DNA of 64,000 nt from Streptococcus ruminantium (GTDB lineage Bacteria > Bacillota > Bacilli > Lactobacillales > Streptococcaceae): assembly GCF_003609975.1 (NCBI RefSeq), contig NZ_AP018400.1:694501-758500 (forward strand), read 5' to 3'. The position numbers and the translations under genes are program-made. Position 1 is the stretch's first letter, and each line of letters starts with the position of its first letter. The notes beneath the pieces are model-generated. The model saw only the letters and a list, made by a program, of their open reading frames with translations, ran no database searches and was not told the origin of the DNA. This document shows, one piece after another, positions 52,085 to 58,952 of the stretch.

Positions 52085-52200
52085 TAGATAAAAAATAGAT
52101 TTCCTACAGAGGATGAATACTTACACCCCGTGGAAGTTTGGTACAATAGTCATATCTAGGAGAGAGGTGCATCATCTCTTTCCAAAAAAACAATAAAGGA
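52085..52200 (+). promoter_or_regulatory. Promoter/5'-UTR module A of surface locus
   Basis: TAGAT-AAAAAA-TAGAT (52085-52100), CTACAGAGGATGAATACTT (52104-52122), -10 TACAAT (52142-52147), then CTAGG with hairpin GGAGAGAG/CTCTTTCC (about 52158-52183) and AAAGGAG (52195-52201). The same blocks occur at 52897-53005 and 54311-54431. There is no TTGACA-like -35 at the right distance. Distance from CTACAG to the -10 is 11 bases longer here than in modules B and C. Confidence 0.65.
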
Positions 52201-52212
52201 GTGACACTTACA

Positions 52213-52692
52213 GTGTTTTCATGTAAAAAAGTTAAAGTCGGCCTTGTTTCGGCTGCAATCGCTTCATTACTTGTCTTGGCGTCAAGCCCAGTTGCTCAAG
52301 CTTCTAGCTATCGGAGTTCTGATAGCATAGGCTTCGAGTTTGACAAAGATGGAGCACGGGGTTCTGATAGCTTAGGCTTCGAGTTTGAGAAAGATGGAGC
52401 ACCAGGCTCTGATAGACAACATGACAATATCCCTCCTCGTGGTGGTGGCAATATTGAGATTTGCAACTATGACGGTGGTAACGGTATTATCTCAATCTGT
52501 CGTGGTTCAGGTACTGGTCGCTACAATCATTGGGGCTATAATGGCTACAGTGGCGGTAGCAACAAAGAGTTAGGCTGGGAGTACGAAAAAGACGGTGGCA
52601 ATGGTCCTAGATACCATGATGACCTTGGTCCACGTAACACCCTCGGCTTAGGTAGTGTTCTGGGGGATATGGGAAGAGCCATCCTTCATTAG
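52213..52692 (+). CDS. Secreted glycine-rich protein, surface locus gene 1
   Basis: 159 residues from GTG at 52213 (MFSCKKVKVGLVSAAI), chosen because it aligns with the MFSHKK starts of the next two genes; the GTG at 52201 lies inside the AAAGGAG site. Signal peptide to about residue 31 (SSPVAQA-S). Then two tandem 16-residue repeats, SDSIGFEFDKDGARG and SDSLGFEFEKDGAPG, a cysteine pair (ICNYDGG...ISIC, about 82-96), a Tyr/Gly-rich segment and a partial third copy (LGWEYEKDGGNG). No membrane anchor or LPXTG, so secreted or held by partners. Family not recognised. Confidence 0.75.
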   Translation: MFSCKKVKVGLVSAAIASLLVLASSPVAQASSYRSSDSIGFEFDKDGARGSDSLGFEFEKDGAPGSDRQHDNIPPRGGGNIEICNYDGGNGIISICRGSGTGRYNHWGYNGYSGGSNKELGWEYEKDGGNGPRYHDDLGPRNTLGLGSVLGDMGRAILH

Positions 52693-52743
52693 AATAACCA
52701 ACCGGTCATTCGGATAAAAAAATTGCTACAAATTCCTTTTAAC

Positions 52744-52786
52744 CAACAAAACAATCATCTGTCGTGCGGGTGATTGTTTTTGTTTG
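52744..52786 (+). terminator. Terminator after surface locus gene 1
   Basis: AAAACAATCA (52748-52757) and TGATTGTTTT (52771-52780) form a ten-base stem followed by TGTTT. The remaining stretch to gene 2 (52693-53009) holds only this and promoter module B. Confidence 0.75.
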
Positions 52787-52896
52787 CCTATATAATGAAT
52801 GTCCTACAAAACCAATCGCCTTGTGCTATAGCACCGATCGCTTGACAAGCCTTCGCATATTTTCTACTTGGAAAAGGAAAAGTCACCTCCTGACAA

Positions 52897-53005
52897 AAAA
52901 TAGATGACCTACAGAGGATACATACTTCCGTCTGATATAATGTTTTACATTCTAGGAAGAAAGAGGTCTCTTCCTGCAAAAGTAAAAAATAGATAAAGGA
53001 GTTGT
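52897..53005 (+). promoter_or_regulatory. Promoter/5'-UTR module B of surface locus
   Basis: AAAAAATAGAT (52895-52905), CTACAGAGGATACATACTT (52909-52927), -10 TATAAT (52936-52941), CTAGG with hairpin AGGAAGA/TCTTCCT (52954-52975) and AAAGGAG before the gene 2 ATG. Upstream, CTACTTGGAAAAGGAAAA (about 52864) is also shared with module C. No -35 consensus is seen, which suggests an activator. Confidence 0.65.
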
Positions 53006-53009
53006 ATCA

Positions 53010-54158
53010 ATGTTTTCTCATAAAAAAGTAAAGCCTTCATTGCATACGGTGAAGCCCCTTATAGTGTCAGTGGTTATCCTCCTCCTACTCTCCATCCTAA
53101 TGGCAGGGACGGTTGTTCGTTCCGAAACTTGCACTGGTAGTGGAGGTATTAGTGGGAATAACCTAAATACTCCGTTGCAAGGCGCCGAGGGGGATAATAG
53201 TAGTCTCCGTGGTGACAACTCACGCACTCTCCTAAAGGGGGAGGAGGGCGCAACAACTCACCCTATCTTGAGCGGCAACAATCGGGGCAGTCATAAGCTC
53301 CCAGGAGATGGTGGTGAAACTCAGCCACTCCCAGGTCTTATAGGTGGAAGCCGAGGTAATAACGCACTTTCAGGAGAATCAGGTAGTACCAGCGCTCCTA
53401 TTTTTAGTGGCAACAGTGGCGGTGTCAAACTTCCCGGTTTAGAGGGAGAACGCGGCAATGATGGTATCAGCGGTCGTACTCCTAAGCTTCCCGGCTTGTC
53501 AGGCGAGCGCTCTTGTCCTTTCTCTGGCACCCCTGCTCAATGTCCCCTCTCCTGCTCCCAAGTGGAGCTTACTCAGCTAGACTGTCGCCAGGTTGAAGTC
53601 AAATTGGAATCCCTGCCTACTGTCTCAGCTAGGGATGGTTGTGAAAACCTCCCCTATATCCGGATGATAGTCGTCCCTGCCATGGCGCCTGACTCCCTTC
53701 CAGAAGTTGCATCCTGCAAAGAAACATGCTTGAAAAAAGTGATAGAATATTGCAAAGTCCAGCCCAGTCCAGATGGCAAATGCCAGTCCTCCCAAGGGGA
53801 CACCTGTAAATTTGAGGTGGTTGCTTGTCCTGTAGAGCACCTCTATGAAGACCATCCCTATATCATCCTATCGAAGACTTGCCCCGTAGCAGCCAGCCAG
53901 TCTGCTGGAGAGGGACAAGGACGGGTGCACCTATGTATCTCCCTAGCAGAAAAATCCCCCCAACAGTCAGCAGAGAGTCTCGCTAGGATAAAAGCTTTCC
54001 GATGTGCAGATCTTTCAGAAGCCACGGGCAAATCAGATGACAGATTTGTGATTCACTGGCTTATCCCTCACGAACTAGCTGATAAGAAACGCCTTTGGAT
54101 CATATGGATTCCTGTCTTACCGCTCTCTCCTGCTTCCCAACAACCATCTGCAAGCTAG
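53010..54158 (+). CDS. Secreted Cys-rich protein, surface locus gene 2
   Basis: 382 residues. N-terminus MFSHKKVKPSLHTVKPLIVSVV is a degenerate YSIRK-like signal with a hydrophobic core to about residue 35. Residues 40-165 hold degenerate copies of the locus repeat (ISGNNLNTPLQGAEG, LSGNNRGSHKLPGDGG, LPGLEGERGNDGISG). Residues 168-382 form a distinct domain with 14 cysteines (CPFSG, CPLSCS, CKETCLKK, CPVEHLYEDHPY and others), rare for streptococcal exported proteins and suggestive of disulfides. No sorting signal or C-terminal anchor. Family unknown to me. Its own promoter module precedes it. Confidence 0.75.
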   Translation: MFSHKKVKPSLHTVKPLIVSVVILLLLSILMAGTVVRSETCTGSGGISGNNLNTPLQGAEGDNSSLRGDNSRTLLKGEEGATTHPILSGNNRGSHKLPGDGGETQPLPGLIGGSRGNNALSGESGSTSAPIFSGNSGGVKLPGLEGERGNDGISGRTPKLPGLSGERSCPFSGTPAQCPLSCSQVELTQLDCRQVEVKLESLPTVSARDGCENLPYIRMIVVPAMAPDSLPEVASCKETCLKKVIEYCKVQPSPDGKCQSSQGDTCKFEVVACPVEHLYEDHPYIILSKTCPVAASQSAGEGQGRVHLCISLAEKSPQQSAESLARIKAFRCADLSEATGKSDDRFVIHWLIPHELADKKRLWIIWIPVLPLSPASQQPSAS

Positions 54159-54168
54159 CGGATGGTTG
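54141..54168 (+). terminator. Hairpin over the gene 2 stop codon
   Basis: CAACCATC-T-GC-AAGCTA-GC-G-GATGGTTG is a ten-pair stem that includes the TAG stop (54156-54158). No T run follows, so its action as terminator is doubtful. Confidence 0.45.
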
Positions 54169-54262
54169 CGGGGTTTACTAGCAATGAGTGGAATCTAGCA
54201 GTCACAAAAATGAGAAAAATGCACCTTTTCTACTATGAGTACGTCCCTACTCCTTACCTTTT

Positions 54263-54431
54263 CTCCCTACTTGGAAAAAGAAAAAAACTCCTCAAAAGTT
54301 ATCCTTCAAAAAAATTAGATAAAAAATAGATTTTGTACAGAAGACAAATACTTCCGTTTGATATAATAGTCCATGCTCTAGGGAAGGGGTAAAGACTCTT
54401 CCTTGCAAAAGCTAGAAATCATAAAGGAGTT
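54263..54431 (+). promoter_or_regulatory. Promoter/5'-UTR module C of surface locus
   Basis: CTACTTGGAAAAAGAAAA (about 54269), TAGAT-AAAAAA-TAGAT (54316-54331), GTACAGAAGACAAATACTT (54335-54353), -10 TATAAT (54362-54367), CTCTAGG with hairpin GGAAG/CTTCC (about 54382-54402), and AAAGGAG before the gene 3 ATG. It matches module B closely, including the 27-base distance from box to -10. Confidence 0.65.
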
Positions 54432-54437
54432 AGTGAA

Positions 54438-57400
54438 ATGTTTTCACACAAAAATAAAAAGTATTCATTACGTAAAGTGAAAAATGGCGTAGCATCAGTA
54501 GTTATCGCCTTATTGTTTGCCTCAGTGACTGCTCCAGTTGCTCAGGCTGAAGATCCTGCTACTTTTGATCCAAGTGGACAACGTCCTCAAGCTAGACTAT
54601 GGGGGACTGGCTACAATGGCTTGCTCTTGAAGGGTGATGTTAGTATAACTAGCATTGGTGGCTCAGGAGGAAGCAGAGGTAGTGAACATGATGAAAATAG
54701 CTGCCCTAGACCTTGGGGTAAGGTAGGTGACCCATCTGGTGAGGTTTGTCCTGAAAGTGGTCCACTTGCAGGCGAGTCAGGCTTGAGCGGCAGCAATAAA
54801 GGCAAGACACCCCTAAAAGGTGAGTCAGGGTTGAGCGGTAGCAATGAAGGCAAGACACCCCTAAAAGGTGAGTCAGGATTGAGCGGCAGCAATAAAGGTA
54901 AGACTCCTTTAAAAGGTGAGTCAGGATTAAGCGGCAGCAATGAAGGCAAGACACCCCTGAAAGGTGAGTCAGGCTTAAGCGGCAGCAATAAAGGTAAGAC
55001 ACCCCTGAAAGGTGAGTCAGGCTTAAGCGGTAGCAATAAAGGTAAGACACCCCTAAAAGGTGAGTCAGGTTTAAGCGGTAGCAATAAAGGTAAGACACCC
55101 CTGAAAGGTGAGTCAGGCTTAAGCGGCAGCAATAAAGGTAAGACACCCCTGAAAGGTGAGTCAGGCTTAAGCGGCAGCAATAAAGGTAAGACACCTCTAA
55201 AAGGTGAGTCAGGTTTAAGCGATGAGAATGGCCCTATCGTACTTCCAAGGCTAGAGGGTAACAATGGTGATGATGTGTTTCCAGGATTACAAGGAGAACG
55301 TGGTGAGGAAGAGCCTGGCTTAAGCGGTCATAGTGGTGACATTCTTCCAGGTTCAGGCGGTGAACGCGGTGGCTTAAGCGGCAGCAACGAAGGCAAGACA
55401 CCCCTAAAAGGTGAGTCAGGATTAAGCGGCAGCAATAAAGGCAAGACTCCTTTAAAAGGTGAGTCAGGATTAAGCGGCAGCAATAAAGGTAAGACTCCTT
55501 TAAAAGGTGAGTTTGGCTCTCGGAATGACAAGGATGAACCTGGGTTAAGCGGCAGCAACCAAGAGCAACCAACGCTAAAAGGTGAGCCAGGTTCAGGAAA
55601 TAAAAACAGTCAAGATCCTGATCTCAGTGGTCGATGTCCAGATTGGGCTCCGGGATGTACTACTGAAAATAATAATATATTTGATCCAAACTGGGGTTCA
55701 GGAGAAAGAGAACGCAATGGCTTGAGCGGCAGCAATAAAGGCAAGACACCCCTAAAAGGTGAGTCAGGATTAAGCGGCAGCAATAAAGGCAAGACACCCT
55801 TAAAAGGTGAGTCAGGCTTGAGCGGCAGCAATAAAGGTAAGACTCCTTTAAAAGGTGAGTTTGGCTCTCGGAATGACAAGGATGAACCTGGGTTAAGCGG
55901 CAGCAACCAAGAGCAACCAACGCTAAAAGGTGAGTCAGGCTTGAGCGGTTCCCAAGGAGATCCGCATATAGATTCTGGTTGGCAACGTGGTACATGTACT
56001 GGAGATGGTGGTTGCACTATTGGTTTCCGTGGTGGAACAGGAGGCAGCAACCAAGAGCAACCAATGTTAAAAGGTGAGTCAGGCTTGAGCGGTAGCAATA
56101 AAGGTAAGACTCCTTTAAAAGGTGAGTCAGGGTTGAGCGGCAGCAATAAAGGTAAGACTCCTTTAAAAGGTGAGTCAGGATTAAGCGGCAGCAATAAAGG
56201 CAAGACTCCTTTAAAAGGTGAGTTTGGCTCTCGGAATGACAAGGATGAACCTGGCTTAAGCGGCAGCAACCAAGAGCAACCAACGCTAAAAGGTGAGTCA
56301 GGGTTGAGCGGTAGCAATGAAGGCAAGACACCCCTAAAAGGTGAGTCAGGCTTGAGCGGCAGCAATAAAGGTAAGACTCCTTTAAAAGGTGAGTCAGGAT
56401 TAAGCGGCAGCAATAAAGGTAAGACTCCTTTAAAAGGTGAGTCAGGCTTGAGCGGCAGCAATAAAGGCAAGACTCCTTTAAAAGGTGAGTCAGGATTAAG
56501 CGGCAGCAATAAAGGTAAGACTCCTTTAAAAGGTGAGTTTGGCTCTCGGAATGACAAGGATGAACCTGGGTTAAGCGGCAGCAACCAAGAGCAACCAACG
56601 CTAAAAGGTGAGTCAGGTTCAGGAAATAAAAACAGTCAAGATCCTGATCTCAGTGGTAAATGTCCAGATTGGTCTCCAATTTGTGACCCTAATAATAATC
56701 ATCCATTTGGACGAACTCCTCACGGTTCAGGAGGAAGAGAACGCAATGGCTTGAGCGGTCATAATGAAGGCAAAACACCCCTAAAAGGTGAGTCAGGATT
56801 AAGCGGCAGCAATAAAGGCAAGACACCCTTAAAAGGTGAGTCAGGGTTGAGCGGCAGCAATAAAGGTAAGACTCCTTTAAAAGGTGAGTCAGGGTTGAGC
56901 GGCAGCAATGAAGGCAAGACACCCCTAAAAGGTGAGTCAGGGTTGAGCGGTAGCAATGAAGGCAAGACACCCCTAAAAGGTGAGTCAGGGTTGAGCGGCA
57001 GCAATAAAGGTAAGACTCCTTTAAAAGGTGAGTCAGGATTAAGCGGCAGCAATAAAGGTAAGACACCCCTGAAAGGTGAGTCAGGCTTAAGCGGCAGCAA
57101 TAAAGGTAAGACACCTCTAAAAGGTGAGTCAGGTTTAAGCGATGAGAATGGCCCTATCGTACTTCCAAGGCTAGAGGGTAACAATGGTGATGATGTGTTT
57201 CCAGGATTACAAGGAGAACGTGGTGAGGAAGAGCCTGGCTTAAGCGGTCATAGTGGTGACATTCTTCCAGGTTCAGGCGGTGAACGCGGTGGCTTAAGCG
57301 GCAGCAACGAAGGCAAGACACCCCTAAAAGGTGAGTCAGGATTAAGCGGCAGCAATAAAGGCAAGACTCCTTTAAAAGGTGAGTCAGGATTAAGCGGCAG

Positions 57401-58952
57401 CAATAAAGGTAAGACTCCTTTAAAAGGTGAGTTTGGCTCTCGGAATGACAAGGATGAACCTGGGTTAAGCGGCAGCAACCAAGAGCAACCAACGCTAAAA
57501 GGTGAGCCAGGTTCAGGAAATAAAAACAGTCAAGATCCTGATCTCAGTGGTCGATGTCCAGATTGGGCTCCGGGATGTACTACTGAAAATAATAATATAT
57601 TTGATCCAAACTGGGGTTCAGGAGAAAGAGAACGCAATGGCTTGAGCGGCAGCAATAAAGGCAAGACACCCCTAAAAGGTGAGTCAGGATTAAGCGGCAG
57701 CAATAAAGGCAAGACACCCTTAAAAGGTGAGTCAGGCTTGAGCGGCAGCAATAAAGGTAAGACTCCTTTAAAAGGTGAGTTTGGCTCTCGGAATGACAAG
57801 GATGAACCTGGGTTAAGCGGCAGCAACCAAGAGCAACCAACGCTAAAAGGTGAGTCAGGGTTGAGCGGCAGCAATGAAGGCAAGACACCCCTAAAAGGTG
57901 AGTCAGGTTCAGGTGGTGAACACGATAAAGATAAGTGCGTTCCTAGACCTTGGGGTACGGTAGGTGACCCAGCTGGTGAGGTTTGTCCCAGAGATGGTCA
58001 CTCTCCCAGTTTAAGCAATAACAGCGAAGTTCCGACTCCAACTCCCCTAACCAATGCGTCAGGCTCTCAGAACAATAATGGGAGGTATCCCAGTTTAGGC
58101 TCGAATAATGGGAACAATCTTCCAGCTCCCTCTCCACTGATGAGCGAGTCAAACTCTCAAGGTGGCGGTAGTGAGCACCGTCCCAGTTTAAGCACTAATG
58201 GTGAAAATAGTCTTCCAACCCCGGTCCCAGCTCCTCTGATTAGTGATTCAGATACCCAGTCTGGCAATGGTGGTACAGGCTCACAAAGAGACAGTCTTCC
58301 AACTCCAGTCCCAGTTCCTTTGACTAGTGAGTCAAGCACACAGTCTGGTAATGGCGGTACAGGTTCACAAGGTGACCGTGTGCCAGTAGCACCAGCGCCT
58401 CTAACTAATGGTACAAGCACTCGGACTGGCAATGGCGGTACAACCCCTCAAGGTAGCGGTCTTCCAACCCCAATGCCTTTGACTAGCGCTCCAAGCACTC
58501 AAGCCGGTAATGGCAGCTCAGCTTCCCAAGGTAGAAGTGGTGGTCGTGGTGCTAGTCATGGTACTCAAACCACTCCTCTAGCCTTTACAGGTGAGTCTGG
58601 CTCTACAGGTCTTGCTCCACGTGCTACACGTACTAGACGTAGTGTGAGTGGTACTACAAGTACAGGTGGTTCCTCAGTAGGAGGTCAAACGACCAACACG
58701 ACTGGCAACCAATCAGCGAACAATTCACAATCAAACAACCAAAACCAACAATCGAGCGCTCCAGCAGCTACATCTGCTGCGACAAACGCTCAATACCAAG
58801 CTAGTCCAAAGCATCATAAGGTTTCAAAATCAATCACGAAAAAGACAGCAGATGCTTTGCAGTTTGTTTGGATTTTACTGCTGGTGATGATCCTGGCTAT
58901 TGCAGGTTACCTCGTCAGCAAAAAAACACCTACAACTAAGGAGATGAAGTAG
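54438..58952 (+). CDS. Giant repeat surface protein, surface locus gene 3
   Basis: 1504 residues. Residues 1-38 are a YSIRK-variant signal peptide (YSLRKVKNGVASVVIAL, cleavage after VAQA). A cysteine-pair module (CPRPWGKVGDPSGEVC, residues 89-104) comes next. From about 113 to 1158 lie about 38 copies of a 16-residue unit GESGLSGSN(K/E)GKTPLK and seven NQEQPTLKGE variants, broken by modules such as CPDWAPGC, CPDWSPIC and CTGDGGC. Residues 1190-1360 hold Pro/Thr/Ser-rich repeats (LPTPVPxPLxS). A degenerate LPXTG-like PLAFTGES is near 1380, and the C-terminus is a membrane helix (WILLLVMILAIAGYLV) with a basic tail. The repeat has partial Gly-x-y rhythm but is not collagen. Family not recognised. 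Confidence 0.85.
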   Translation: MFSHKNKKYSLRKVKNGVASVVIALLFASVTAPVAQAEDPATFDPSGQRPQARLWGTGYNGLLLKGDVSITSIGGSGGSRGSEHDENSCPRPWGKVGDPSGEVCPESGPLAGESGLSGSNKGKTPLKGESGLSGSNEGKTPLKGESGLSGSNKGKTPLKGESGLSGSNEGKTPLKGESGLSGSNKGKTPLKGESGLSGSNKGKTPLKGESGLSGSNKGKTPLKGESGLSGSNKGKTPLKGESGLSGSNKGKTPLKGESGLSDENGPIVLPRLEGNNGDDVFPGLQGERGEEEPGLSGHSGDILPGSGGERGGLSGSNEGKTPLKGESGLSGSNKGKTPLKGESGLSGSNKGKTPLKGEFGSRNDKDEPGLSGSNQEQPTLKGEPGSGNKNSQDPDLSGRCPDWAPGCTTENNNIFDPNWGSGERERNGLSGSNKGKTPLKGESGLSGSNKGKTPLKGESGLSGSNKGKTPLKGEFGSRNDKDEPGLSGSNQEQPTLKGESGLSGSQGDPHIDSGWQRGTCTGDGGCTIGFRGGTGGSNQEQPMLKGESGLSGSNKGKTPLKGESGLSGSNKGKTPLKGESGLSGSNKGKTPLKGEFGSRNDKDEPGLSGSNQEQPTLKGESGLSGSNEGKTPLKGESGLSGSNKGKTPLKGESGLSGSNKGKTPLKGESGLSGSNKGKTPLKGESGLSGSNKGKTPLKGEFGSRNDKDEPGLSGSNQEQPTLKGESGSGNKNSQDPDLSGKCPDWSPICDPNNNHPFGRTPHGSGGRERNGLSGHNEGKTPLKGESGLSGSNKGKTPLKGESGLSGSNKGKTPLKGESGLSGSNEGKTPLKGESGLSGSNEGKTPLKGESGLSGSNKGKTPLKGESGLSGSNKGKTPLKGESGLSGSNKGKTPLKGESGLSDENGPIVLPRLEGNNGDDVFPGLQGERGEEEPGLSGHSGDILPGSGGERGGLSGSNEGKTPLKGESGLSGSNKGKTPLKGESGLSGSNKGKTPLKGEFGSRNDKDEPGLSGSNQEQPTLKGEPGSGNKNSQDPDLSGRCPDWAPGCTTENNNIFDPNWGSGERERNGLSGSNKGKTPLKGESGLSGSNKGKTPLKGESGLSGSNKGKTPLKGEFGSRNDKDEPGLSGSNQEQPTLKGESGLSGSNEGKTPLKGESGSGGEHDKDKCVPRPWGTVGDPAGEVCPRDGHSPSLSNNSEVPTPTPLTNASGSQNNNGRYPSLGSNNGNNLPAPSPLMSESNSQGGGSEHRPSLSTNGENSLPTPVPAPLISDSDTQSGNGGTGSQRDSLPTPVPVPLTSESSTQSGNGGTGSQGDRVPVAPAPLTNGTSTRTGNGGTTPQGSGLPTPMPLTSAPSTQAGNGSSASQGRSGGRGASHGTQTTPLAFTGESGSTGLAPRATRTRRSVSGTTSTGGSSVGGQTTNTTGNQSANNSQSNNQNQQSSAPAATSAATNAQYQASPKHHKVSKSITKKTADALQFVWILLLVMILAIAGYLVSKKTPTTKEMK
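55119..55939 (+). repeat. 821-bp exact direct duplication, copy 1
   Basis: Line-by-line comparison shows identity with 57039-57859, an offset of 1920 bp (40 units of 48 bp). It covers the unique module beginning DENGPIVLPRLEG, the CPDWAPGC module and several repeat units. Confidence 0.95.
57039..57859 (+). repeat. 821-bp exact direct duplication, copy 2
   Basis: Second copy of 55119-55939. The copies differ first at 55118/57038 and 55940/57860. The identity implies recent duplication or gene conversion. Confidence 0.95.

Larger units (their letters stand above)
54775..57912 (+). repeat. 48-bp tandem coding repeat array
   Basis: Unit of 48 bp (16 codons) repeated about 38 times by hand count of the KTPLKGE block, most copies differing only at synonymous sites (GGC/GGT, TTG/TTA, CTA/CTG, ACTCCTTTA/ACACCCCTA) or AAA/GAA (Lys/Glu). 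Period and codon phase show that it is a protein repeat. Confidence 0.95.

Noticed and set aside
54611..57888. Long minus-strand open frames across the surface repeat (up to about 320 codons)
   Set aside because: They arise because the 48-bp unit is a multiple of three and free of stops in these frames. They have no ribosome site and no family features, and the plus-strand frame has the signal peptide and anchor.
54775..57912. CRISPR-like array
   Set aside because: Repeats are contiguous 48-bp coding units without unique spacers, in frame with a 1504-codon gene; no cas genes.
54775..57912. Collagen-like protein
   Set aside because: Only part of each unit keeps Gly every third residue (GES-GLS-GSN); the TPLK part breaks the pattern, so no triple helix is expected.
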